Shown here piece after piece: positions 52,022-64,000 of a stretch of DNA of 64,000 bases. Source of the stretch: Schistosoma haematobium. Its lineage: Eukaryota; Platyhelminthes; Trematoda; Strigeidida; Schistosomatidae. The stretch is taken from positions 35,013,809-35,077,808 of the forward strand of contig NC_067197.1 of assembly GCF_000699445.3 (NCBI RefSeq), read 5' to 3'. A program made the translations under genes and the position numbers. The notes under the pieces were generated by a model. The model did no database searches, was not told where the DNA came from, and worked only from the letters and a program-made list of their open reading frames with translations. Position 1 is the stretch's first letter. Each line of letters opens with the position of its first letter.

Positions 52022-55000
52022 TAACACAAACATTAGTACTAGGAGGCACCAAATAAATATGCGCCACATAAATCATGCGATTTATGTGAGGGCTAGGATA
52101 CTACCCGGGTGCCCAAACCGAAGCAGGTAGTTTTCTTAGGGAGCCACACCCGGAGCCTTTGACCTAAAGGTCTGATACACAAGGCCGTCGAGCAACGTCA
52201 CGAGGTGCAATCTCATGGTAGCCTGTGACCAACGATCAGTTCGTACGCCGTTTGTTCTCTCATGATCCTGGAGCCCATGTACACCATTGGTTTTGAATCA
52301 GGGTTTCCCAACTACCCTAGGTGGACTCTCCATGTCCATCGACCCGGTTAAAGCGCTGGAGTTTCGCATTTCGTCCTCTCAATTTCGTAAACAACACTCC
52401 CTCCACGAGAAGTCAGTGAGTAGGACTTTTCTGGTAGAAACTATATACGCGTGGCCATATGAGAGCATTTCGAAAGGGGGAGCTGGCTCTCCCTAATCTT
52501 AGTTGTACCAGGGCATTTGGGGGCTTATTTTGTGCTGTTTGGATATGGTGCCTTTCTTAGTATTTCTTGCAGTTCAGCTTGTCGTGTAAGGTCTCACACA
52601 GCTCAACAAAATGATCGTCTGAATAATTGCTGTTAGTCTTCAGCTTTATCTGAGTTGCACTTATTATGTGGTCTTGTACTAACTAAACGCTCAGACAACA
52701 GGGGTTATTTTTTAACAACAAATAACCTATTAGTTGAGTTTCCATATTAATGTAGGTTAATTAGTATGTTCGGTTGTAGTGAATTTTCAGTTTAACAGCC
52801 TTTTATTCAGTTTATTTTACTAGCTATTCATTAGTTATTCATTTTAATTCATTACTGAGCAGCAGTATGACAACTTTTATTACTATTAATATTTTTGTCA
52901 ACTGTTGTGAGTTCAACAACATGAGGTTTCCTGAAGTTCTAGTTTCAACTGTTTATAGATGTCTTTTATTTCATTTTGTTCCATATGTAACATTAGTTGT
53001 TTCTGACCAAAAACGTATTTCATTATAGATTCATTTTGCTTTGCAATAGCGTAACTTATCCCACAGTCCATTCCATGCTCATCACACCAACTAGGTTCTT
53101 CGTGTGCCTGTGTCGTTTTAAGAAAAAAAATCAAACTTCATTGAGTTTTCGAAATTTCCCTCCCATTTTCTAGTTGAGCGGCCAAGTAATATTTGGAATA
53201 AACAGAAATTTACATTACTATCTGTTTGTACAGATAGTTGTTAACTGTTTCCTGAAAAGAGAAAACCCCTGACACAATCGTCAGTCGAAGAATTCAGCAT
53301 TCATTTAGAGTAGTCATTTGTGTTGTTTGTGGAATATCGGTATATTGATTGATTTCAGTTCTGTCGTCACTTTTACGTAGATAATGATCTGCTACTAACC
53401 TGTAACAGCGTTTATGAAACCGGCCATTCCATGACCAAAGACAGGAAAGGTCTTTTAGCAGAGACGAGCTGTTGAGTCGCAAAGATAAAGAATGGCGACA
53501 AGACTGAAAATAAACTTGAAGTTTCACAAAATCCATTAGTTCGTAACAAGTTGGATGGAAGTATCATTTGAATGGATAATAAGACTAAAGAAACAAGCTA
53601 TTTTCCCCATAATTATTAACTGTTATATTTGTAAGTGAATTAGCATACTGCCCAGGAGCTCAGACAGAGCTAGTTAGTTTTCTTGGAGGGCCAATACCCG
53701 AGAGTTTGACGTATAGATCTAATCCACAAGATTAGAGCGAAGTCATTAATTCAGTCTCATAGTAGTCTGTGATAAAAATTAGTTTCATACCCTATCCGCT
53801 CCATTGTGATCTTGAAGACCATATACACCATATGTTTGAAATCAGGGTTTCCCAAATCCCCTAGGTAGATCCTCCGTTTTCAACAACCCAATCAAAGCTC
53901 CGAACGTTTTCGTTTTGTCTTCTCGTTTTCGTGAAAACTTCTTGCTGCGTGAAGGGAGTGAAACTTTCTTAGCAGAGGGTGTAAACCCATGGCATATCAC
54001 AGCATGTCAAGAAGTGAGCACTCTCCTTACCCTCGGCTGTACCAGGGCGATTGGCAGCTTGTATTTTTGTTCATTCTTTATTCTTTTGTTCCTGCTTTTG
54101 ATCAAGTATTATTACTAACAAACATTTAATAGATCTCTCCTTATGAGAATTTCCACTGTATAGCTTTGAAAATTCAATTACAGAAGAGAAATCTTTATTT
54201 TAACGTTCTTATTCTACACTACTTGTACAGAATCTAGGTTATAGTCTTTTTTCGCTGTAAAACATGGGAACAGTTCATTATATACATGCCTTTAATTTTG
54301 AGCACATGAATTGGTTTTTGGTTACTGAATTTCAAGTGTATTCTCGACGTAGTTTACATTCAGCCTGTTGTGTTCCATCTGTTTGCTTCTCAGAATGAAA
54401 AATAACACGTTTGATTATTCGAAGGAAGTCTTTCCACTTACTGTCGTGTGATATATCTGTACTAGTCTTATGTGTGACTCTAATGATCTATTGATAATTG
54501 CTTAAAATACCTACGGGGTATTGCACATACGATGTCCAACTATTGTATCTTAGTTATTCCTAACTTATTTCTAAATAGATACTTCGGTAAATTATGCGAG
54601 TTTTTTTAACTTCAAGGGTGGTTTTTTCAGGATGACTAAATTTTTATCTGAATATTTTAAGAAAATATCCAAACAGAGGATACAATAAGAAAATATTTAG
54701 AAACAGGCAAAGATCAACAGAGTTATCACGCAAGGCCTTAAGTTGGTTAGCTAGTATAAATTCATCAAAGTGAATCCATCCGTGTTATTTCGTTCTAATC
54801 TTAGTTCTAAGATTTTCTAGAGTTACTGCGAAATTTGTCATTATCTATATCTCTTTTCTTCATTCGAAGTTTTCATTTATCATCTGACCAACAGTTTATT
54901 ATTCATGCTAACGTAATGTTATTTTTGGTATGATAAAGGTGATTTTATTGATTAATTATTCTCTACTTTTCTGGGAAAGTTGATGAACACTAAATTAATG

Positions 55001-58000
55001 TACTTATGTATCACATATGATTGGTGCTTATTTTCACGTAGAATAGTGATAAGAACAATTTAGCTATAAACTGTTGATCATGCGTTTGATATCTCGTATG
55101 ATTGCTTTTGTTCGTTTATTTGAATAGTATCTTTAAATACTGAATTCCTGAATGCGCCAATATGTACGTAGTTTGTGTACAACCTTTCCTTTCATTAAGG
55201 ATTAAGTTTTATAGTTTATTGTAATTCATTATGCTGCTTCTATGATCTCTTTTAGTTCTCAACTTAACTCTGATTGACTTGCCTGGAATGACTAAAGTTC
55301 CTGTCGGTGATCAACCTCTAGATATTGAAGTCCAAATTAGATCAATGATTTTGGAATTTATTACGCAGGAAAATTGTTTAATTTTGGCTGTTTCCCCCGC
55401 GAATTCCGATTTAGCTAATTCAGATGCATTAAAGTTGTCCAAAGAAGTAGACCCTCAAGGTTTGCGAACAATAGGAGTAGTAACAAAGTTAGATTTAATG
55501 GATCAGGGTACGGATGCTCGAGAAATCTTGGAAAACCGTCTTCTGCCACTTAGAAGAGGTTAGTGACAATTTGTTTATTTTAAAAAACTACTTGGAATTA
55601 CTAGTATCCTTTCTATTCATAGGAATTTAGAAATACCTAAGCATAACACAAAGACGGTAATACGTGTCCAAGATGAAGTTATTTAAGGTCAAATCACCAA
55701 ACGGTTTGGAAAATATAGCTGACTTTTATTTCATATGAAGCATATTTGTAGTTTTTCATACATTCATTCTGCCCGAGCTCTTCTAGTCAGTAATTTATCG
55801 CACAGTGATAAAAAGCCATACAAGTGAACAAAGAATTCTTTTGGGTACATTTACCACGATAGAATCCAGGAAAATGTAACTTAAGAATTCTGAGCTCTAA
55901 CTAACGATTGAAACTCTATTCCGAAATTATTTTTTCGTTAAAAGGCTGAACTATTCTTTAAAAGTATATAATACAGTTTAAGCCGAAAATATCAACCGTT
56001 GTTTTCCTGATAATTAATTTTAGCGTTAATGCATTCTCCTTGAAGGCTATAGTATGTGAATATGATTTTAGGAGGGGTCGAAAGTGTGTTTATACCTAGG
56101 ATTTCTAACTACTGATATGATAAACGCCACCAACTCTTCGATTATCAGGCCAGTTTGTACCCATGTATGATGAAATACAATCAATATGATCTATTCAATG
56201 AATTTTAGGCTTATGATATCTTTCAGGTATTTGATATCACTAAAACGTTATCAATTACAACGTATAATGGATGACAGATCAATTCCTGTCGTTTGTATGC
56301 TAAGCTTGTTGTATCAAGATTTTTATATCAATACTTTCACTGAAAAATTTCTGATCTCTCGTTTCTGTGTAGTTATCTTCCTTAACAAAATATTCATACT
56401 AGCTCAAAAGAACCTACACTCCATCTAATAGTGTGTGATGCCTTGCTCCTGCATCTTCTTTGGAGTGCCTGGTTCTAAACGAACTCGTTAAACGTAGGTA
56501 ACGCTCACTGCTTTCTCTAATCCATTTCCAAGAGATGTAATTTAACTGGAAATTTAATGAATACTATGTTGCAGTACATCATATTTAGTTAAATTGTTGA
56601 CACAACCACTTCCACTTAAATCCTGTTTGGCCCACAACTAACGTATAACGCAGTTTGTGTAGATAAAGTTATTTCCGTCTTTGATTATCCTCCTTAGTTA
56701 TACCATTTCGCTCTTTCTTCGTTTACATTTTGACTCTTCACTTGTTTTTTTTTCTCCCGTTACTTTTACTCATTTTGTTGCTTTGTTATTGTATTTTGTT
56801 CTCTCCTACTCAATCAATGAATTCAAAAATAATTTCTATTGGCTAACCAGTTGAGTTCTATTCATAATATCGGATTTTCATTCCTACTAGTTATTGATCT
56901 TGTTTCTATTCTTGTTAATATTATGTCCTAGTAACCTTTCTTTCATTCATCTGTTCACTGTTAGTTATTACAATGTAAAATTGAATAAATGTTCTCCAGT
57001 GGGAGGGGTGGAATTATTATTTGAGTTGCATTACGTGCTTGCTTCTGTCTAAAATTACAAAAGATAGAAAAGATAGTTTACCAAACCATGAAGTTTCTTT
57101 TGTTCGTTTTTGAAGAAAAGTAGTAAATAAGGTACCACTACTGACTTTTTTGTGTCTATAGAAAGTAGAATAAGCTTAACCTTTTATGTACACAACTCTT
57201 ATGAACAGGTTGTCGGTAGCAGGGGAAGTGCACTAGTATACACATTCAGTCGAGGACACATTACTTACTCCTGTCATACCTCATGAAGGTTTATGGGCTG
57301 CCCATCAGGATTCTCAATCGAACAATGGCTTGGTCAGTCCATTCCAGTTGTTATTCATCCTTTTCATGTTTGCTTCCCATACCCGATGCAATATTTTACT
57401 CGGTCATCTTCTTTCCTATTACTCTTCAGAATTCTAAGTTAACGCTTGCCTCGTGATGCAGTTTAGTGATTTTCAAAAATTATGTCTATCCACCTCCAAC
57501 GTCTTTTCCTAATTTCCTCTTTAGCTGGAAGCTGGTTTGTTTCCTCCCACAGTAGGTTGTTGCTGATGGTATCCGTCCAACAGACATTGAGTATCTTTGG
57601 TAGATAATTGTTTATAAATACTTGTAATTTTTGATGATGGTTGTGATAGTTCTCCGAGTTTCAGCTCCACACAGTAAGGCTCTCTTGCTGTTCTTATTGA
57701 AGTTTCTGACTTTGATTTTAGTTGACAGTTGCTTTCAGTTTCATATGTTCTTCAATTGTAGGAATGCGGTTCTTGCTTTGCGAATCCTCGACTTTACGTC
57801 TGCATCAGATCCTCCTTGTTCATCTATGATGCTACCCAGATACGTTAAAGTTTCCACCTCTTCCAGAGTTTCTCTATTAAATGTGATTATTGGGTTGGTG
57901 TTCTCCGTGTTGTATTTGAGGATGCTGCTTTTTCCCTTGTGTATGTAGAGGTCTACTGATGCAGAGACTGACACTACACTGTTTGTCTTGACCTGCATTT

Positions 58001-61000
58001 GTTGATGTGTGTGGGATAGAAGGGGTAGGTCATCTGCGAAGTCCAAATCATCTAGTTGCATCTAAGCTGTCCGTTGTATTCCGTGCTTTCCCTCAGATGT
58101 GGAGGTCTTCGTAATTCAACCGACTATCAGAAGAAGGAGAAAGAGCGAGGGTGAACAATCTTGTCTGTAACCGATCCTCACTCGGAATGCATCTGTCAGC
58201 TGTCCTCCATGCACGACTTTGCAGTTTAGTCCGTCACGAGGACTCCGTATGTGGTGATAATCTTCTAAGGTACTACATAGTGTTGAAGACGGTTCCATAG
58301 GGCCATTTCATCCTCACTGTCAAATGCTTCCTCATAGTCAAGGAAGTCGATGTATAGTGACGAGTTCAATTTAGCTGATTGCTTAACAATGGTTCGTTGT
58401 GTCGCGATTTGGTCTGTGTATAACCGATCCTTACGGAATGCAGCCTGTTGATCTCGTAGTTGGGCGACTACTGAATCTTTCATTCAGTTCAGCAACACTG
58501 TTGAAAACCTTTACTGATACTGACACAAGTGTGATGCCTCTGCAGTTTTCGCACTTGCTCAGATTTCCTTTTTTTGGTGCCTTGATGAGGTATCCTTCTT
58601 TCCAGTCTGTCAGCACTTGTTCTTCCTGCCAAATCTCCCCGAATAGAATGTGAAGCATCTTTGCAGTTACCTCTATGTCCAAATTCAGTGCTTCAGATGG
58701 TATAATTGTTTCCTGCTGCTTCTCCACTCTTGATTTGTCTGATGACCATCTTGATTTGTTTTAACGTTGGTGGAGTGACGTCCATTGGGAAGGTCTGTGT
58801 TTGGTGCTTCTATGTTCGGTGGATTGAGTGGATCTGGCTTATCCAGAAATTCTTGAAATTGTTCCGCTCATCTCTTCCCCTGTTCTTGAATCGTAGTGAT
58901 TGGCTTGCCTTCTTTTTGCTTGACTGATTGCTCTAGTTTCTTCGTTATACCATGTAGTTTTTTCATAAGTCCTTCACTTGCAGCTTTTTTCGCTGTCATT
59001 GCTTGTTCTTCCACGTATTTCTGTTTGTCGGATCTAATGCTCCTCTTAACTTGCGTGTTTGCTTCTTTGCATTCAGCTTTTGCCATGATTTTCTTTGTAC
59101 TTGTTTGGCTGTCGTTAAGTGCTACCTTCTTGTTTTTCATTTCTTGAGTATTGTCGGCGGTTTCGGTGGAGATCCATTTCCTATGATTCTTGTTGCGGCC
59201 TGGATCCTCCTGATACGTTGAAGTTGGTCCTTCTTTTGTCCCTCTCCAGTTACTTCTTTCGGTAAATCCTGTAAGGCTTGGAATCTGTTGTTGAGAGTTA
59301 TCTTGAATTCTCTGAGTTTGTTTGTTTGTCGAAGGAAGGTTGTCTTGAACCTTTGTAATGCTGTTTCTCCAGTTGTCCAGTGCTTCTTTCGCCTCAGTTT
59401 CATCTTGGCAACTGAGTAGACAGTGCTTGCTAAAATAAGTATTTTAAATATATACTTGGTTGGGGTCCATGTGATTAATATAACCAATGGTTAGAGACTT
59501 TAAATGACATGGCTCAAGATCGTTTGCAATGGTGCAGTTGCATCCATTTTTCATCTTCCTTGAAATTTTGAGCTTCTAAATCTCCAATAACTGTTTTTAT
59601 CTCACTAATTTCTATTTTTCGAATTATATCTTCGATGCCTAATCTTCTCTATTACCGTGGATACTATTACTACATCTACTCTTCTGGGATTCGATCTGAC
59701 AATGTCATCTCTGCGCTGATGGGGTATGGGAAATTGAATCGATTTACATACGTACGATGTCCTACTTTCTTACTGACTGAAGGATATCTCCTCATTGTTA
59801 TTAATTCATCAAATGTAACACTAACCAGTTTTCTTTTTCATTTAATTATTATAAGTAATACTCTGTTTCTTTCCTATTAATTAGGCTATATCGGTGTGGT
59901 TAATCGTAGTCAGCGGGATATCGAAGGTCGTAAAGATATTAAAGCTGCTTTAGCAGCTGAAAGAAAATTCTTTCTAAGTCATCCATCTTATCGTCATATG
60001 GCTGATCGAATGGGAACACCATTTTTGCAATCTACATTAAATCAACAATTAACTAATCATATTCGAGATACTTTACCTGGTCTAAGAAATAAACTCCAAT
60101 CACAAATGCTAGCTATGGAAAAAGAAGTTGAAGAATATAAACATTACAAACCTAGTGATCCATCTTTTAAAACTAAAGCTTTGCTCCTGTAAGTTTTAAT
60201 TTATATACATTGGCTGTTTGAATTTTCTCATTGATATTTACGACTGCAATTGATCAGTCTCTTTTGGCAAATGTCCATCCTGTACAAACTGCCTCGATAT
60301 TTTCATTAAGTCACAGGCATTTTCTAAACAGAGAAGGATGGTGCCTAGCAGTGGAATCCATCCAGCTGAATCATATGATGGCGTTTGGAACGAACGGTAC
60401 TGGGTTTGAGTCCCAGGGTAACTATCAAATCTGGAATGCAGGTACGTCCTGCCGGCAAGCCCCAAACAGAACGAAATGCACGTCCTGAATCATACTGTTA
60501 GCCACCATCTATCTTTGCTTAAAAAGTACTGTAGGTTCTGTTATTTTTTATTAAAAAAAGACAACCCTCATGTTTACTTGATATATAACATCGTCAATCT
60601 CGATTTTAAATCACGCCAGTTGTACATTTTGATGTAGGAAGGAGTTGTGTTGTTATGATATGTATGTTTACTATTCTGCATGTTTGGTATGATAGGATTT
60701 TATCTGACTAAAATTCTTGATCTCAGTAGTAAAGTCTATTTTCATCAATATTAATAATATCAAAAAATAAGTATGAATTCGTGAATTAGGTTCTGAGTCA
60801 TTTTTACTGTATTGCGACTAGAAATGATACGTTGTTGAATAAACATAAACAATCATTATGGCGCATATTCTTGATCTATTAATTTAAAATAGTGTATGTT
60901 CCGACCAATGAGCGATAGCTACATTTCTTCATCTATGTAGACCAAGCTAACGATAGAGCTGTGTATTTTTATTGTTCGGAACGGAATTACACATATTATT

Positions 61001-63889
61001 ACCACTTAGCGTATCAAAGGAATTAATTTTCAAACATGCAATACACAGTTTTCTTAGGTCCTAGCTTATTAAAAATAAATCAAACTAGTGGTGTATCACA
61101 GTAGTTGAAGAGTTTTACTCAACTTATCATAAATTACAAATTATCACTAAATCCAGAAATCATTTGAAGTAACCATGGAGTAATATTTCTTTTCCCTTCT
61201 AATTTCAGAACAGTACAAAGTTTTGAAAAAGATTTTCATCATGCAATTGATGGAGGAGGTTCTGAAATAGATACAAAAACGTTATCTGGTGGCGCATTAA
61301 TTAATCGTATATTCCATGAGCGTCTACCATATGAAATGAACAAGGTAAAATGTTCGATAATTTACTTTTTAAAGTATGTTCAGCACTCTATTAGTATCAT
61401 TTTTATGACAGAGTTGACAAATCGTATAATATTTACTCCTCAAATGTAATCAAATAGCAAGTCATTTTGATGTTTTCAGACGACTAGTTTGTATGCCCTG
61501 TTGCGTAGTTATACTTAGATTTCTGTTCAGTTAAAAGTAGATTTCGCTATGTTCAACGAATTAAGATATCATCCGAAAGAACAAACAACATGCACACGAT
61601 TTATACGTATATATACGATACAAAAATGTCCCTAAAAACTTCCAAAATAGCGTACTAAAAGCGGAAACGAACTACGAACTTTCAAGGTCCTTCCAGGACA
61701 GAAACACAAACTGAAGGTAGAAATGGGAGCTTTTGGTGTGAAAATGGGACGTTCAATTATCTGTAATAAAATTACAAAAATGAGTTTACCAAGTGATTTC
61801 TGGGGAAATAGCATCCCCAACAGGTTTATTGTTAAGGGTTGGTGTCAGTACTCTGATCAGACTGACGATTGTAAACTCGAATTTCCCTTTTTGTCATCAT
61901 ACAGCCGTGCGTTTATAGCATCTCCCAAGGAAAGTCCTATTCAGTCCATTCACCTTTTGATCGTATTTACACAACAGTGACAGTAAACTCGTAGCGCTCT
62001 GTGTATACTAAGGGTCATCTATGTGTTGAAAAGTCATGACTACTGTCCAATAAACTAGTTTAACCATAGGATCTTGCAGTAATATATGTGGGTATCGTCA
62101 CCAGCTACCGCGAAAACCCATCCTTCGAAGTCCCACACGTCTTGTGATTTGTATTCTCAAATGGAAAGCTTCAGATATATTTTCCAACTTGTCACTAATC
62201 TTTATCCTTTAGTGACTTCAGTGTCGAGTTCAAAGATGGAATATTTCCACTTGAATGTTATGTTTTTCTCCAGGTTCTGTGGTCAGATTGAAGTACAAAT
62301 ATTGTCACTATACATATTTACTGTACAGAAATTTAACGAAGTTCATAAATGAATTTATTTCGATGATTTTGTTCAGTTACCGTTAGACATTTTTTATCGA
62401 ATAATAGACCTGTAATTAAAATAAATACTTCGTTTACTTGAGCTGTAATTTTGTGACACTTCTTACTAAAAAACTTCCGATTATGCTTAATGTGTATATC
62501 GATCGTTGATTGACTTAAACATACGAAGCTTGTAAAAAGTATCTAGCATTCTTAGAATTATTTTTGTCTAAGACGTGCACCATTTGTTGCTTGAATCCAT
62601 ATTTATGACTGACAGACAGAAATCGCCACCATAAGGGCCTGGCAAACGTGTGTGTAGACCCGATTCGCTGTATCACATTATGACGAGACGAAAACAACAA
62701 AATGAATAGCAAGAGATAGAAAAAATGTAGTGGCAATGATAATATGATAGACCAAGCCTTGGGAATATAGTTCACAAAGACAGAATGGAAAGGTATATAT
62801 GATAGGATAATAAATTTCAATATCGAGAGGAAGATAAAGGACAAATGCGTCTGTGCAATTGTGAGTGGTCCTAAACCATGTCACCCAAAACCCTGACCAC
62901 TGATAGCGGTTGTCACCTGGACCTCAACCAGGTGGTTTGCATCTACCATTATAGATTAGATTAACAGTCAATGTCTTCACGGGCTGATGACACGTTTTAG
63001 CTTGGCCATCTCTGGCTTCCATGTTTATACACTGCTTTCCACCAAATTTCTTTATTTTATATTCTACTTAATTTATTGTTTCCTGATTTGTTTTGATTGT
63101 GGTTTTGCTCATTAGATCGAAACTGATGAAGAAGAATTACGGAAAGAAATAAGTTACGCCATTCGTAATATACATGGTATTAGGTAAGTGATCGATTTCC
63201 ATTTGTATTATCTTTCATCTCAAAGGTTTTAAAACTTCGAAAGTTAAAACAACGGTGATTAATTCTGTTCTCTGTGTGAGTCAGGTTTTAAGATAAACAA
63301 ACATTGTAAAATCAATCTAGACTTCAAAGATTTATATGATTCTTACTACTGTAGCGTACTTATTTCGCTGACTATCAAGTTGTTTAAAATGCAGTTTCAG
63401 TATAACAATATGTGGTTTGTACACATATATTCAGATAATGTAGAAATTGAATTGAATGCAATTTATGAAATATGATCTATTGGGGTCCTAGATGGAAACG
63501 TTACTATTGACTACAGGGAATTCTAACGGTATGTTATTCATGGTAACACGACACTTTCTATCCGGCTATTGTATTACTTTAAACTGTTTAACTATCTCGA
63601 ACCGTAATTGATTATATCCAGGTTTTCTCTCTACTGGAACCTTCAACCCCACATAATTCTGTAGACAAGGCTAGTGGTGGTTAAATTATTGTTCAAAAAT
63701 CTTGCAAGTATCTAATACTAACTTTTATAAATTTTCTTTTGTTTCGGTAGAACTGGATTATTCACGCCTGATTTAGCTTTCGAAACTATAACTCGTAAAC
63801 AAATTGATAAAATGAAAATACCGTCATTGAAATGTGCTGATTTAGTTGTGGCTCAATTGACTGAAATTGTACATGCATGTACTGCACGT
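50518..63889 (+). CDS. DNM: Dynamin, large vesicle-scission GTPase (5' part, continues past window)
   Basis: Exons: 50518-50681, 50721-50794, 50829-50978, 55256-55558, 59885-60188, 61209-61344, 63116-63183, 63751-63889, with all phases in agreement, giving 446 codons; a GTAAGT donor at 63890 shows that it continues. The ATG is the first after an in-frame stop near 50443. GTPase motifs: P-loop GSQSAGKS (39-46), switch [12 protein letters not shown] (59-69), DLPG (137-140), TKLD (206-209), NRSQ (237-240). The middle/stalk region begins with [45 protein letters not shown] and [12 protein letters not shown]. The protein polymerises on necks of endocytic vesicles and cuts them using GTP. Pleckstrin, GED and proline-rich parts would lie downstream. 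Introns 1 and 2 are 39 and 34 nt; introns 3 and 4 exceed 4 kb and contain retroelements. Vertebrate paralog assignment is not meaningful here. Confidence 0.96.
51986..52505 (-). mobile_element. Short LINE-derived element: leader joined to 3' tip
   Basis: Read on the minus strand, 52500-52089 is the LINE leader (close to 32990-33430) and 52064-52022 is the extreme 3' end of the same LINE family (GTGGCGCATATTTATTTGGTGC), ending in AAT repeats (52020-51986). The whole coding body is missing. The join is a perfect palindrome at 52065-52088. It lies in dynamin intron 3, antisense to the gene. Confidence 0.75.
52065..52088. repeat. Perfect 10-bp hairpin at LINE head/tail join
   Basis: Arms CACATAAATC and GATTTATGTG enclose ATGC. 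The arms correspond to the end of the leader and the start of the 3' tip. Confidence 0.85.
53645..54115 (-). mobile_element. Diverged LINE leader-type repeat
   Basis: It aligns by eye over its length with 52089-52500 in the same orientation (shared ATCAGGGTTTCCCAA, CCCTAGGT, TGTACCAGGGC) but with many differences, so it is older. No RT sequence adjoins. It lies in dynamin intron 3. Confidence 0.6.
57275..59425 (-). mobile_element. RTE-type retrotransposon, 5'-truncated and dead, antisense in dynamin intron 4
   Basis: From 59425 down, the minus strand encodes the linker upstream of RT ([40 protein letters not shown]), then the RT with FADD, then the C-terminal end (decayed around 57275-57460). 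The linker and RT are split by frameshifts and stops. Positions 57466-58773 are duplicated inverted at 46082-47389; beyond 57466 this copy keeps the 3' part that the other copy lacks. Confidence 0.85.
60325..60500 (+). mobile_element. Sm-alpha-like SINE remnant with decayed hammerhead
   Basis: A B-box GGTTTGAGTCCC (60404-60415) is followed by GCAGGTACGTCCTG and ACGAAATGCACGTCCTG (about 60438-60487). These match the layout of the Sm-alpha hammerhead, with the CUGANGA core damaged (CTGCCGG). It lies in dynamin intron 5. Confidence 0.5.
62914..62934. repeat. Perfect 7-bp hairpin
   Basis: Arms CACCTGG and CCAGGTG enclose ACCTCAA in dynamin intron 6. It sits in a repeat-like stretch (about 62640-63020) resembling 34690-34900. 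Confidence 0.4.
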
Positions 63890-64000
63890 GTAAGTATATA
63901 ACTGTTGTCAAAATACTGTTACTATTATTACTATTACTGTTTTGAAGTTTAACTTGTGAAATTTGTTTATGATAAAGTTAGTATTCATCACAATTCTGGG

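Noticed and set aside
57631..57948. 105-codon plus-strand ORF, also present near 46907-47224 on the minus strand
   Set aside because: Antisense of the RTE reverse transcriptase in both copies; the other strand has the FADD and [10 protein letters not shown] blocks.
1..64000. CRISPR arrays, operons, Shine-Dalgarno sites, prophage
   Set aside because: The window is eukaryotic: spliced genes and retroelements. No regularly spaced direct repeats were seen.

Overview
The window looks like nuclear DNA of a parasitic flatworm, most probably a blood fluke (Schistosoma). It is AT-rich. It carries two multi-exon genes with canonical GT-AG introns, and the introns nearest each start codon are only 34-40 nt, while later introns run to several kb. 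Introns and intergenic DNA hold RTE-type and other non-LTR retroelement copies and tRNA-like SINEs with hammerhead-ribozyme cores, as known for schistosome Sm-alpha elements. Genus is inferred from these traits; no species call is possible from the sequence alone.

Layout: (1) 503-1261 (-), a small four-exon gene with a half SWIM-type zinc-finger motif, head-to-head with (2) a plus-strand multi-exon gene ending at 4066, tentatively a NEPRO-like nucleolar protein (DUF4477 type). (3) 4300-7499 has no gene I can support. (4) 7500-35956 (-) is a complete 13-exon unc-18/Munc18 (STXBP1-type) gene encoding 692 aa; every splice junction I assigned keeps the frame. Its introns carry a foldback repeat, SINEs and two LINE copies in opposite orientation on either side of exon 4. 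(5) 35957-50517 is a 14.5-kb intergenic region with an RTE fragment and old repeats. (6) 50518-63889 (+) is the 5' part of a dynamin gene (8 exons, 446 codons, GTPase domain plus start of the stalk), which continues past the window edge.

The two main genes act at the same place in the cell. Unc-18 binds syntaxin and SNAREs to drive synaptic vesicle fusion, and dynamin is the GTPase that cuts vesicles free during endocytosis. They are divergently transcribed neighbours. Human STXBP1/DNM1 and STXBP2/DNM2 are also linked, so this may be an ancient linkage.

The most unusual structures are two pairs of collinear, nearly identical inverted repeats made from dead retroelements (1.2 kb around unc-18 exon 4; 1.3 kb around dynamin exons 1-4), and a short element built from the head and tail of a LINE joined at a perfect palindrome. 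I found no prokaryotic-type system, CRISPR array or operon.
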